From positions 186,001 to 250,000 of the forward strand of contig NZ_PYVX01000003.1 in assembly GCF_003056305.1 (NCBI RefSeq): DNA of 64,000 nt. The letters are read 5' to 3'. Made by a program: the position numbers and the translations under genes. A model generated the notes under the pieces. It did no database searches, had not been told where the DNA came from, and saw only the letters and a program-made list of their open reading frames with translations. Shown in pieces: positions 10,416-18,543 of the stretch. The DNA is from Halomonas denitrificans (GTDB taxonomy: Bacteria; Pseudomonadota; Gammaproteobacteria; Pseudomonadales; Halomonadaceae). Numbering within the stretch: the stretch's first letter is position 1; each line of letters opens with the position of its first letter.

Positions 10416-12104
10416 ATGGACGTAAAACGACTACTCCTGCTGATTCCCCTGGCGGTACTCGCCTACCTGTTGATGGTCCAGTGGAATCAGGACTACGGCC
10501 AGGTTTCTCCTGAGCCGCAAGCCCCCGCCATGACGAGCAGCGCGTCGAACGGTGCTTCCGCGCCGACCGATGGCGGCGACGACCTCTCTGTGCCCACCAG
10601 CGCCTCGTCGAGCGACATGGCCAGCGGGATTCCCGGCGCGGCCGAGGCACCGGCAGGCAGCCGCGACCTGGTGGCCGTGGTCACCGACGTGCTGGACGTG
10701 CGCATCGACCCCCAGGGCGGCGACATCGTCTATGCGGCGCTGCCTAAGCACCGCTTCAGCCTCGATTCCGAGCGCCCCTACGTGCTGCTCTCCGACAGCG
10801 AGACGCGCAGCTACGTGGCCCGCTCGGGGCTGCAGCTCGAGGGCCACGAGGGCCGCATCACCTTCACCCCCGAGGCCACCGAGTACCGGCTGGGCGAGAA
10901 CGACGATCGCCTCGAGGTCGACATGACCGCCGAGGTCAACGGCGTCGAGGTGATCAAGCGCCTCACCTTCGAGCGCGACAGCTACGCGGTCGACGTGAAC
11001 TACTTCCTGGCCAACAACACCGAGGAGCCGGTCACCGCCCGCTTCATCGGCCAGCTGGTCCGCGACAACAGCAGCGATCCCTCCAGCGGTCCGAAGATGG
11101 GCATGCGCTCCTACCTCGGGGCCGCCTACTCCACCCCGGAGGACCGCTACCTCAAGGTCGACTTCGAGGAGATCCAGGAAGGCGCCTTCAACAACCGCGA
11201 CGTCGAGGGCGGCTGGGTCGCCATCATCCAGCACTACTTCACCTCGGCCTGGGTCCCGGCCCAGAACCAGCAGAACCTCTTCTACGCCACCACCGATGCG
11301 CGCGACCGCAACGTGGCGGCCTTCGCCGGCCCGACCAGCAGCGTGGCCGGCAACGCCGAGGCGACGCTGGGCGCGACCCTCTACATGGGCCCCAAGATCC
11401 AGGATCGCCTCGAGGCCGTGGCGCCCAACCTGGAGCTGACGGTGGACTTCGGCTGGCTGTGGTTCATCGCCAACCCGCTGTTCTGGCTGCTCGACCACAT
11501 CCATGACCTGATCGGCAACTGGGGCTGGTCCATCGTCCTGCTGACCATGCTGGTGAAGGCCGCGCTGTGGCCGCTCTCCGCCAAGGCCTACAAGTCCATG
11601 GCCCGCATGCGCAAGCTGGGCCCGGAGATGCAGCGCCTCAAGGAGCAGTTCGGCGACGACCGCCAGAAGATGTCCCAGGAGATGATGAAGTTCTACCAGA
11701 AGGAGAAGATCAATCCTCTGGGGGGCTGTCTGCCGATCCTGGTGCAGATGCCGGTGTTCATCGCCCTGTACTGGATGCTGCTCGAGTCCGTCGAGCTGCG
11801 CCATGCGCCCTTCATGTTCTGGATCCAGGACCTGTCGGTGAAGGATCCCTACTTCATCCTGCCGATCCTGATGGGCGCCTCGATGTTCGTGCAGCAGATG
11901 CTCAACCCGACGCCCCCGGACCCGATGCAGGCGAAGATCATGAAGATGCTGCCGATCGTCTTCACCTTCTTCTTCCTGTGGTTCCCGGCAGGCCTGGTCA
12001 TCTACTGGGTGGTCAACAACTGCATCTCGATCATTCAGCAGTACACCATCACCCGCAAGATCGAAGCCGACCCCAGTATCGGCAAGGGCATGAAGACCAA
12101 GTAG
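10416..12104 (+). CDS. yidC: Membrane protein insertase YidC
   Basis: Inner-membrane insertase/chaperone working with SecYEG or alone, for example on the ATP synthase c subunit. The 562 residues begin [20 protein letters not shown] (TM1). Then come a Ser/Ala-rich linker, a large periplasmic beta-domain (about 60-345) and the conserved five-TM core with the hydrophilic-groove region and the [20 protein letters not shown] block. The C-terminus is basic. I start at the ATG at 10416; an in-frame upstream codon would add 18 residues before the transmembrane signal. It lies in the rpmH-rnpA-yidC-mnmE order typical of the family. Confidence 0.97.
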   Translation: MDVKRLLLLIPLAVLAYLLMVQWNQDYGQVSPEPQAPAMTSSASNGASAPTDGGDDLSVPTSASSSDMASGIPGAAEAPAGSRDLVAVVTDVLDVRIDPQGGDIVYAALPKHRFSLDSERPYVLLSDSETRSYVARSGLQLEGHEGRITFTPEATEYRLGENDDRLEVDMTAEVNGVEVIKRLTFERDSYAVDVNYFLANNTEEPVTARFIGQLVRDNSSDPSSGPKMGMRSYLGAAYSTPEDRYLKVDFEEIQEGAFNNRDVEGGWVAIIQHYFTSAWVPAQNQQNLFYATTDARDRNVAAFAGPTSSVAGNAEATLGATLYMGPKIQDRLEAVAPNLELTVDFGWLWFIANPLFWLLDHIHDLIGNWGWSIVLLTMLVKAALWPLSAKAYKSMARMRKLGPEMQRLKEQFGDDRQKMSQEMMKFYQKEKINPLGGCLPILVQMPVFIALYWMLLESVELRHAPFMFWIQDLSVKDPYFILPILMGASMFVQQMLNPTPPDPMQAKIMKMLPIVFTFFFLWFPAGLVIYWVVNNCISIIQQYTITRKIEADPSIGKGMKTK

Positions 12105-12125
12105 CCAAGGTCCTCTCCCGTCTCT

Positions 12126-12153
12126 CCAGACCCCCGCCTCGGCGGGGGTCTGG
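12126..12153 (+). terminator. Terminator-like hairpin between yidC and mnmE
   Basis: A 13-bp perfect stem starting CCAGACCCCCGCC lies 22 bp after the yidC stop, followed by CGTTTGG. The T-run is poor, so termination efficiency is uncertain. Confidence 0.6.
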
Positions 12154-12244
12154 CGTTTGGGGGTCTGGCCTTCGATCGCTCCACCCCGGACAATATCCCC
12201 GAGCGCCCCGTCGCTCACCCGCCTTTCGACCACAGGAACCGTCC

Positions 12245-13615
12245 ATGGCCGCCAGCCTCTACGATCAGGACACCATCACCGCCCTGGCCACGCCGCCGGG
12301 CCGCGGCGGCGTGGGGATCATCCGCGTCTCCGGACCCGCCTGCACGACGATCGCCCAGGCGATGCTCGGCCACTGCCCCGCCCCGCGCCAGGCCCACTAC
12401 GGCCCCTTCCGCGGCGCCAGTGAGGTGATCGACGAGGGCATCGCGCTCTACTTCGCCGGGCCCCACTCCTTCACCGGCGAGGACGTGCTGGAGCTCCAGG
12501 GCCACGGGGGGCCGGTGATCATGGACCTGCTGCTCGAGCGTTGCGTGCAGCTCGGCGCCCGGCTGGCCCGGCCCGGCGAGTTCTCCGAGCGCGCCTTCCT
12601 CAACGACAAGCTGGACCTGGCCCAGGCCGAGGCGATCGCCGACCTGATCGAGGCGAGCTCGAGGGGAGCCGCCGAGAACGCCCTGCGCTCCCTGCAGGGC
12701 GAGTTCTCGCACCGCGTCCAGGCGCTGGTCCAGCGGCTCATCGAGCTGCGCATCTACGTCGAGGCGGCCATCGACTTCCCCGAGGAAGAGATCGACTTCC
12801 TCGCCGACGGGCACGTGGCCGGCAAGCTCGCCGCCATCCAGGGCGACCTGGCCGAGGTGCGCGCCGCCGCCGGCCAGGGGGCGCTGATGCGGGAGGGCAT
12901 GAGCGTGGTGATCGCCGGGCGCCCCAACGCCGGCAAGTCGAGCCTGCTCAACGCCCTGACGGAGCAGGAGACCGCCATCGTCACCGACATCGAGGGCACC
13001 ACCCGGGACGTGCTGCGTGAGCACATCCACCTGGACGGCATGCCGCTGCACGTGATCGATACCGCCGGCCTGCGCGACACCCCGGATGCCGTCGAGCAGA
13101 TCGGCGTGGCGCGGGCCTGGGAGGAGATCGAGAAGGCCGACCGGGTGCTCTTGATGGTCGATGCCGCGACCACCGAGGCGGTGGATCCCATGGCCATCTG
13201 GCCGGAGTTCGTCGCGCGCCTGGCCGATCCCTCGCGGCTGACCCTGGTGCGCAACAAGATCGATGCCAGCCAGGAGACGCCCGGGCTCGACACCGCCGGC
13301 GAGCGGCCGGTGATCCGGCTGTCGGCCAGGAGCGGCGCCGGCATCGACAGCCTCAAGGAGCACCTCAAGTCGGTGATGGGCTTCGCGGCGACCACCGAGG
13401 GCCGCTTCTCGGCGCGCCGTCGCCACCTGGACGCTCTGGACCGCGCCGGGCAGGCGCTCGCCAACGGCGAGGCCCAGCTGGCCGGCCACGGCGCCGGCGA
13501 GCTGCTGGCCGAGGACCTGCGCGACGCCCAGCAGGCGCTGGGCGAGATCACCGGGGAGTTCAGCGCCGACGACCTGCTGGGCGAGATCTTCGGCAGCTTC
13601 TGCATCGGCAAGTAG
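12245..13615 (+). CDS. mnmE: tRNA uridine-5-carboxymethylaminomethyl(34) synthesis GTPase MnmE
   Basis: GTPase that with MnmG modifies the wobble uridine (position 34) of certain tRNAs. The 456 residues begin [22 protein letters not shown]. They hold the formyl-THF-binding N-domain, a helical domain, and an inserted G domain with GRPNAGKS (225-232), DTAGLRD and NKID. The C-terminus is FCIGK, with the catalytic cysteine C453. The partner gene mnmG, often adjacent in relatives, lies 15.5 kb downstream here. The last 39 bp are the first unit of a tandem array that follows immediately, and the final 18 bp correspond to the attachment site used by SGI1-type islands. Confidence 0.97.
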   Translation: MAASLYDQDTITALATPPGRGGVGIIRVSGPACTTIAQAMLGHCPAPRQAHYGPFRGASEVIDEGIALYFAGPHSFTGEDVLELQGHGGPVIMDLLLERCVQLGARLARPGEFSERAFLNDKLDLAQAEAIADLIEASSRGAAENALRSLQGEFSHRVQALVQRLIELRIYVEAAIDFPEEEIDFLADGHVAGKLAAIQGDLAEVRAAAGQGALMREGMSVVIAGRPNAGKSSLLNALTEQETAIVTDIEGTTRDVLREHIHLDGMPLHVIDTAGLRDTPDAVEQIGVARAWEEIEKADRVLLMVDAATTEAVDPMAIWPEFVARLADPSRLTLVRNKIDASQETPGLDTAGERPVIRLSARSGAGIDSLKEHLKSVMGFAATTEGRFSARRRHLDALDRAGQALANGEAQLAGHGAGELLAEDLRDAQQALGEITGEFSADDLLGEIFGSFCIGK

Positions 13616-13882
13616 CACAATGGCATCCAGCCGTCGGCGCTGACGCGCCGGCTCCCCAATGGCGGCTGGGCGAGGTCTTCGGCAGCTTCTGCATTGGCAA
13701 ATAGGGCAATGGCTCCCAGCCGTCAGCGCTGATGCGCCGGCTCACCAATGGCGGCTGGACGAGCTCTTCGGCAGCTTCTGCATTGGCAAGTAGCGCAATG
13801 GCGTCCAGCCGTCGGCGCTGACGCACCGGCTCACCAATGGCGGCTGGGCGAGGTCTTCGGAAGCTTCTGCATCGGTAAGTAG
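13577..13882 (+). repeat. 89-bp tandem array repeating the mnmE C-terminal codons and stop
   Basis: The 89-bp unit starts at the codons [16 protein letters not shown] of mnmE (13577-13615) followed by a 50-bp spacer. Units begin at 13577, 13666, 13755 and 13844; the fourth contains only the 39-bp tail. Stop codons fall at exact 89-bp steps (13615, 13704, 13793, 13882). Among the tails, four of six variable codons differ only at the wobble base (Gly, Ile, Gly, Lys); the others are Gly/Asp and Ile/Val/Leu, so FGSFCIGK is preserved in every copy. The spacers contain imperfect inverted repeats (AGCC...GGCG / CGCC...GGCT). I infer repeated attachment sites left by site-specific integration at mnmE; simple tandem duplication is the alternative. 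Confidence 0.93.
13598..13615 (+). other. Candidate attachment site at mnmE 3' end (copies downstream)
   Basis: The last 18 bp of mnmE (codons FCIGK plus stop) occupy the position of the attB core used by Salmonella genomic island 1-like elements. Further copies lie at 13687-13704, 13776-13793 and 13865-13882. No integrase gene is visible in the window. Confidence 0.55.
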
Positions 13883-13970
13883 ATCACAGAGGCGACGCTG
13901 AGCGGCGGTTCATAAGGACTCTGCCGGGCGAAAGCCTCGGCAGCAGCTATATCGACCGGCGGCCCGTTCT

Positions 13971-14819
13971 CTACTCCCCCACCCACCAGTCGCCGCGATG
14001 ACGGCTGGTCTCGCCCAGCAGCGGCAGGACCTTGGCCATCGCGGCCTCCAGACGTTCATCGAGCCCCCAGGGCGCATTGATCACCAGCATGCCGCTGCCG
14101 ACCATGCCGCGTTCGCCCTCCCGGGACTCGCGCAGGCGCAGCTCGCTGCGCCAGATCTTGCGCACCCCGCCCTCGCGCAGCCCCTCCAGCAGCTCCCGGT
14201 GGCGGCCCGCCGGCAGCAGCGGGTACCACACCAGCACCACCGCATGGCGCGCCTTGCGCATGGCCTGACAGACGGCCTCGGCCACCTCGGCGTACTCCGC
14301 CTTGCGCTCGTAGCTGGGGTCGACCAGCACGCAGAGGCGCGGCGTGGGCACCGGCAGACGCTTCACCAGCCCCTGGAGCCCGTCACCGTGAATGCGCTGC
14401 ACGTTGTCCGGCAGCGCCTGGCGGGTCAGGTGGCCATGCTCGCCGGGATGGAGCTCGAAGAGCATCAGCCGGTCCTGCGCGCGCAAGCGCGCCGAGAGCC
14501 ACCAGGGCGAGCCGGGGTAGTGATCGAGCCCGCCCGCGCGGGACTGCACGCGGCCCACCGCGGCGAGCCAGTCGTCGAGCAACGGCTCCCCGGCGAGGCG
14601 CGCCCGGGCCTGCCATAGCCTGGCGACCCCCTCGCGATACTCCTGAAGCCTGGCCGTCTCCTCGGCGGCCAGGGGATAGAGGCCACGACCGGCATGGGTG
14701 TCCATGTACGTAACAGGTGATTTCTTACGTAACAGATGATCGATGACGGCAAACAGCGTCAGATGCTTGTGAACGTCGGCGAAGTTGCCGGCATGGTAGG
14801 CATGCTGGTAGGAGAGCAT
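13971..14819 (-). CDS. rlmJ: 23S rRNA (adenine(2030)-N6)-methyltransferase
   Basis: SAM-dependent methyltransferase that modifies A2030 of 23S rRNA. The 282 residues match the family length (E. coli 280). The start MLSYQHAYHAGNFADVHKH is the diagnostic N-terminus, THAGRG forms the SAM-binding loop, and the catalytic motif is DPSY (167-170), the variant with Ser in place of the second Pro. Transcribed leftward toward the mnmE-tail array; a strong terminator separates it from the lipoprotein gene upstream. Confidence 0.93.
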   Translation of the reverse strand: MLSYQHAYHAGNFADVHKHLTLFAVIDHLLRKKSPVTYMDTHAGRGLYPLAAEETARLQEYREGVARLWQARARLAGEPLLDDWLAAVGRVQSRAGGLDHYPGSPWWLSARLRAQDRLMLFELHPGEHGHLTRQALPDNVQRIHGDGLQGLVKRLPVPTPRLCVLVDPSYERKAEYAEVAEAVCQAMRKARHAVVLVWYPLLPAGRHRELLEGLREGGVRKIWRSELRLRESREGERGMVGSGMLVINAPWGLDERLEAAMAKVLPLLGETSRHRGDWWVGE

Positions 14820-14848
14820 GGAGGGATCCGTGGGTCGTCGAGACAGAA

Positions 14849-14877
14849 GGGCCCGCCACTGCGACAGTGGCGGGCCC
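14849..14877 (-). terminator. Terminator after the OmpA-type lipoprotein gene
   Basis: A 13-bp perfect GC-rich stem (GGGCCCGCCACTG and complement) with a 3-nt loop is followed on the minus strand by CTTCTGTCT. It lies 26 bp beyond the stop of the leftward lipoprotein gene. Confidence 0.75.
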
Positions 14878-14903
14878 GGAGGGTGATGCCAGGCAACCGG
14901 CGA

Positions 14904-15584
14904 CTACTGCTGGAAGCGCTCCTGGATCGGCGTCAGGGTGATCTCCACCCGACGGTTCTGGGCGCGCCCCTGCTCGGTCTGGTTGCTGGCGATGGGCTGG
15001 TTCTCGCCGTAGCCGGTCATGTACAGACGGTTGCGGGTCACGCCGGACTGGGCCAGGTAATTGCCCACCGCGTTGGCCCGCCGCTCGGAGAGCTGCTGGT
15101 TGTAGCCGGCGTCACCGGTGCTGTCGGTATGGCCGGCGATGTTGACCCGGGTGTCCGGATACTGCTGGAGCACCCTGGCCACGTCGTTGAGCGCATTGGT
15201 GGCGCTCATGGTCAGGTCGCTGGAGTCGAAGCCGAAGGTCACCTGGCTCGGCATGTTGAGCACGATGTCATCGCCGCGACGATCGACGCCGATCCCCGTG
15301 CCCTGCATGTCCTGGCGCAGCTGCTCCTCCTGGCGATCCATGTAGGCGCCGATGCCGCCCCCGGCGGCGGCCCCTACGGCGGCCCCGATCAGGGCCCGAT
15401 CGCGTCGGCTGGTGCTGCCGTCGCCGCTGAGGGCACCGGCCGCCGCGCCGATGGCCGCGCCGATGGCCGCGCCGGTGCCGGTCTGGCTGCGCTGGGTCTG
15501 ACCGCTATAGGGGTCGGTCGTGGTGCAGCCCACCAGCAGCGCCGAAGCGGCCAGGGGGGCCATCCATCGCATCGCTCTTCTCAT
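14904..15584 (-). CDS. OmpA-family lipoprotein with glycine-zipper (YiaD-like)
   Basis: Predicted outer-membrane lipoprotein that binds peptidoglycan. The 226 residues start with a signal peptide and the lipobox LLVGC. Next come two Gly/Ala-rich glycine-zipper segments (GAAIGAAIGAAAGAL and LIGAAVGAAAGGGIGAY), then a C-terminal OmpA-like domain with the peptidoglycan-contact pattern GHTDSTGDAGYNQQLSERRA and NRRVEI. The order signal-zipper-OmpA resembles E. coli YiaD. A strong AGGAGG-type ribosome-binding site precedes the chosen start. It is monocistronic, with its own terminator. Confidence 0.87.
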   Translation of the reverse strand: MRRAMRWMAPLAASALLVGCTTTDPYSGQTQRSQTGTGAAIGAAIGAAAGALSGDGSTSRRDRALIGAAVGAAAGGGIGAYMDRQEEQLRQDMQGTGIGVDRRGDDIVLNMPSQVTFGFDSSDLTMSATNALNDVARVLQQYPDTRVNIAGHTDSTGDAGYNQQLSERRANAVGNYLAQSGVTRNRLYMTGYGENQPIASNQTEQGRAQNRRVEITLTPIQERFQQ

Positions 15585-15621
15585 CGTGTCCTCTCCTCCT
15601 TGGGTGATCAGGGGTCATCCT

Positions 15622-16815
15622 TCACTGGCCGACATCGTCCATCATGGCCAGCAGTTCGTTCAAGAATAATAGACCCTGGGGCGAGGCCCCAAGCCTGTCG
15701 GCATCTTCCACAAGAAGTCCTTTTTCCCGCGCCGCCGCGAGCCTGGCGAGCAGCACCGAGTCATCGCGCCCCGTATGGGCCTGCCAGGTCGAGAGCGGCA
15801 CCCCCTCCACCAGGCGCAGGGCATTCATGGCGAACTCGAGGGGCAGCTCGCGCTCGTCGATGGGGCTGCGGCCGGCCACGAAGCCGCGGGGATCGTTGAC
15901 CCGGCGCAGGTAGTCCTCGGGCCGTCGGGATTTCCAGCGCCGCTCGATCCGAAGGCCCTCGGGGGCCGGCGCGCTGAGCTTGCCGTGGGCGCCGGCGCCG
16001 ATGCCCAGGTAGTCGCCGAAGCGCCAGTAGTGGAGGTTGTGGCGCGACGCCCGGCCCGGCCGCGCATAGGCGGAGATCTCGTAGCGCGCGAGACCGACGG
16101 CCTCGAGGCGCGCGTGGCCGGCGTCCTGGATGTCCCACAGCGTCTCCTCCTCCGGCAGGACCGGCGGATAGGAGTGGAATTCGGTATTGGGCTCCAGGGT
16201 CAGCTGGTACCAGGAGAGATGCTCCGGGGCGAGCGCCAGGGCCTGCTCCAGGTCCGACAGCGCCAGGGCCGGCGTCTGGCCGGGCAACCCGTGCATCAGG
16301 TCGAGGTTGAGGTTGTCGAAGCCGGCCCGGCGCGCCTCGTCGAAGGCCGCCCGGGCATCATCGCCGCTATGGATGCGCCCCAGGGCCGAGAGCTGGGCCG
16401 CCTGGAAGCTCTGCACCCCGAGCGAGAGGCGATTGATGCCCGCCGCCCGATAGCCGGCGAACCGCCCGCGCTCCAGGGTGCCGGGGTTGGCCTCCAGGGT
16501 GATCTCGACGTCGCGGGCCAGCGGCAGGCGCTGTGCCACGGCCTCGAGCAGGCGTTCAAAGAAGTCGGCCGACATCAGGCTCGGAGTGCCGCCGCCGATG
16601 AAGACGCTGACCAGCTCGCGCCCCGCGGCGAGGGGAAGATCGGCCTCGAGGTCGGCGATCAGCGCCGCGAGATAGGCCGCCTCCGGCAGCTCCGCGCCCC
16701 GCCCGACGCCGTGGGAGTTGAAGTCGCAGTAGGGGCACTTGCGCACGCACCAGGGCACGTGAACGTAGAGCGACAGCGGCGGCAGGCCGGTCGTGGTCGG
16801 CAGCGGTTCGCTCAT
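15622..16815 (-). CDS. hemW: Radical SAM heme chaperone HemW
   Basis: HemW-type radical SAM protein that binds heme and delivers it to respiratory enzymes; formerly annotated as oxygen-independent coproporphyrinogen oxidase. In the 397 residues the iron-sulfur motif is CVRKCPYC (C23, C27, C30), followed by GGGTPSLM and the HemW hallmark HNLHYW before GDYLGIGAGAHGK. The N-terminus lacks the extra cysteine found in true HemN. Its ATG overlaps the rdgB stop codon (ATGA), so the two are translationally coupled, an arrangement common in gammaproteobacteria. Confidence 0.94.
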   Translation of the reverse strand: MSEPLPTTTGLPPLSLYVHVPWCVRKCPYCDFNSHGVGRGAELPEAAYLAALIADLEADLPLAAGRELVSVFIGGGTPSLMSADFFERLLEAVAQRLPLARDVEITLEANPGTLERGRFAGYRAAGINRLSLGVQSFQAAQLSALGRIHSGDDARAAFDEARRAGFDNLNLDLMHGLPGQTPALALSDLEQALALAPEHLSWYQLTLEPNTEFHSYPPVLPEEETLWDIQDAGHARLEAVGLARYEISAYARPGRASRHNLHYWRFGDYLGIGAGAHGKLSAPAPEGLRIERRWKSRRPEDYLRRVNDPRGFVAGRSPIDERELPLEFAMNALRLVEGVPLSTWQAHTGRDDSVLLARLAAAREKGLLVEDADRLGASPQGLLFLNELLAMMDDVGQ

Positions 16816-17423
16816 GAGCGCGCGGGCTCCGGCGCCATAGCGGCCACCAGCGCCTGGAGGGCCCGGCCCCGATGGCTGAGGCGGTTCTTCTGCTCGGCAT
16901 CGAGTTCGGCGGCGCTGGCCTGCTGGTCGGGGAGCCAGAACAGTGGGTCGTAGCCGAAGCCGCCCTCGCCGCGCGGCGCCTGGAGGATCTCGCCCTCCCA
17001 GCTACGCTGCACGATCAGCGGCACGGGGTCCTCGGCGTGGCGCAGCAGCACCAGCACGCACCAGTAGCGCGCCCGCCGACGCCCCTCCGGCACCTCGGCC
17101 AGGGCCTCGAGCAGTTTGGCGTTGTTGCGGGCATCGCTCTTCGGCTCGCCGGCATAGCGGGCCGAGTAGATGCCGGGGGCCCCCGCCAGGGCATCGACCT
17201 CCAGGCCGGAATCATCGGCCAGCGCCGGCAGCCCGCTGAGGCGGCTGGCCTCCCGGGCCTTGAGCAGGGCGTTCTCGACGAAGGTCAGGCCGGTCTCCTC
17301 GACGTCGGCCACGCCATAGTCGGCCTGGGCGTGCACCTCGAACCCGAGCGGTGCGAGCAGCTGATGAAACTCGCGCAGCTTGCCGGCGTTGCCACTGGCC
17401 AGGACCAGCTGGGCTGGACTCAT
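16812..17423 (-). CDS. rdgB: dITP/XTP pyrophosphatase (RdgB/HAM1 family)
   Basis: House-cleaning nucleotidase that hydrolyses ITP, dITP and XTP to monophosphates, keeping deaminated purines out of nucleic acids. The 203 residues start MSPAQLVLASGNAGKLREF with the SGNxGK substrate-binding motif; TFVENALLKAR, ADDSGLEVDAL and GIYSARYAG follow, and FGYDPLFWLP and LSHRGRAL complete the active site. The gene is first of the rdgB-hemW pair and reads leftward away from the CsgD-like regulator. Confidence 0.95.
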   Translation of the reverse strand: MSPAQLVLASGNAGKLREFHQLLAPLGFEVHAQADYGVADVEETGLTFVENALLKAREASRLSGLPALADDSGLEVDALAGAPGIYSARYAGEPKSDARNNAKLLEALAEVPEGRRRARYWCVLVLLRHAEDPVPLIVQRSWEGEILQAPRGEGGFGYDPLFWLPDQQASAAELDAEQKNRLSHRGRALQALVAAMAPEPARS

Positions 17424-17826
17424 GATCGATTCTCCAAGACATCAGGGGGCCCCATTCTACGAGCCCGCCATCCCGCTGGGAAACGCGCATCTCCTGCGTC
17501 AAAAGCATGACATGCCACCTGAGGACTTTTCTCATGTTCACGAATGAGAGGCACGTTGAGAAACGACGAGCGGGGGGATGAATTTCGTTGAAAGCGGTCT
17601 ACGGCGGCGGCGCCAGCGATGCCGCGCAGCGGCCAAAACCCGTTGATTGGCAAGAATTACGCCGCGCGTCCGGGCAAGAATGAATAAGCAAAGATAATCA
17701 CATAACCAAAAGTTCGTAACTAAAACTTACATTCTGACCAAGACTTACTCCCAGGGTGGCAAAACTGCCACATTCGTCTGATTGCTTATCTAGAAACATC
17801 ATCGCAGATGCGAAGGGGTCGGGATC
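17424..17826. other. AT-rich divergent promoter region between rdgB and the CsgD-like gene
   Basis: About 400 bp without a gene. The part from roughly 17660 to 17800 is distinctly AT-rich in a GC-rich chromosome, as in large regulated promoters of biofilm regulators. A 6-bp inverted repeat GTGGCA-AAAC-TGCCAC (17756-17771) lies 55 bp upstream of the regulator start and could be an operator. I could not assign a convincing -35/-10 pair for either direction. Confidence 0.5.
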
Positions 17827-18528
17827 ATGGAGCAGGGCCAACGCCTGGTGTTGCTGGTCACCGCCAACAACCCTCAGTCACAACTCTTCATCGACTACCT
17901 GCACCAGCAGCTCGACTGCCAGGTCTCGGTCGTCGCCCCCGCCGCCGAGTGGAAGGGCAGGGAGGCCTCGCCGACGGTGGTCCTGCTCGACGCGGATCAC
18001 ATCGACGAGGCCACCATGCAGCAGTGGCACGTCAGGGCCGCCGAGGCCGAGGACATGTCCCTGGCCGCCTTCAATCTGCGCGACGAGGAGCATGCCGTCG
18101 AGATCCTCTCGGCCATGAACCTGCAGGGGGTCTTCTATCGCAGCGACTCGCTGGAGATGATCTGCAAGGGGCTGACCATCCTGCTGGAGGGCAACCTGTG
18201 GATGTCGCGCTCGCTGATGACCCGGATGATCCAGTTCTTCCGGCGCCAGCAGCTCAACTCCTATCGGCCGGTCTGCGGCCTGACGCACCGGGAGCTGGAG
18301 ATCATCGCCATGCTCGGCACCGGGGCCTCGAACATCGAGATCGCCGACCAGCTCTTCGTCAGCGAGCACACCGTCAAGTCCCACCTCTACAACATCTTTC
18401 GCAAGATCAAGGTGCACAATCGCCTGCAGGCGGTGAACTGGGCCCGCCAGAACCTCGGCGCCCCGCCGCCGCTGGTCGGCCGCCGCCAGCGCGACACCCC
18501 GCCGCCGGGCACCGCCCCCCGCTCCTGA
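17827..18528 (+). CDS. LuxR-family transcriptional regulator, CsgD-like
   Basis: Probable DNA-binding master regulator of a matrix or surface phenotype. The 233 residues have an N-terminal pseudo-receiver (VLLVTANNPQSQLF ... VVLLDADHID) lacking a clear phosphorylatable Asp context, a linker with NLQGVFYRSDSLEMICKGL, and a C-terminal LuxR helix-turn-helix: LTHRELEIIAMLGTG, NIEIADQLFVSEHTVKSHL, YNIFRKIKVHNRLQAVNWA. This pattern follows E. coli CsgD block by block, including the GVFY segment and the NRxQAVxWA end. A Pro/Arg-rich tail of about 25 residues is extra. No curli (csgBA/csgEFG) genes are in the window, so its targets are unknown. Confidence 0.82.
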   Translation: MEQGQRLVLLVTANNPQSQLFIDYLHQQLDCQVSVVAPAAEWKGREASPTVVLLDADHIDEATMQQWHVRAAEAEDMSLAAFNLRDEEHAVEILSAMNLQGVFYRSDSLEMICKGLTILLEGNLWMSRSLMTRMIQFFRRQQLNSYRPVCGLTHRELEIIAMLGTGASNIEIADQLFVSEHTVKSHLYNIFRKIKVHNRLQAVNWARQNLGAPPPLVGRRQRDTPPPGTAPRS

Positions 18529-18543
18529 TCGCCTGACCGCCGC

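Noticed and set aside
10249..10425. 58-codon frame between rnpA and yidC as yidD or a new gene
   Set aside because: It lacks YidD cysteines and motifs, has no good ribosome-binding site, and overlaps the yidC start.
13577..13882. Tandem array as a CRISPR
   Set aside because: There are no unique spacers between short repeats, no cas genes, and each repeat contains coding sequence of mnmE.
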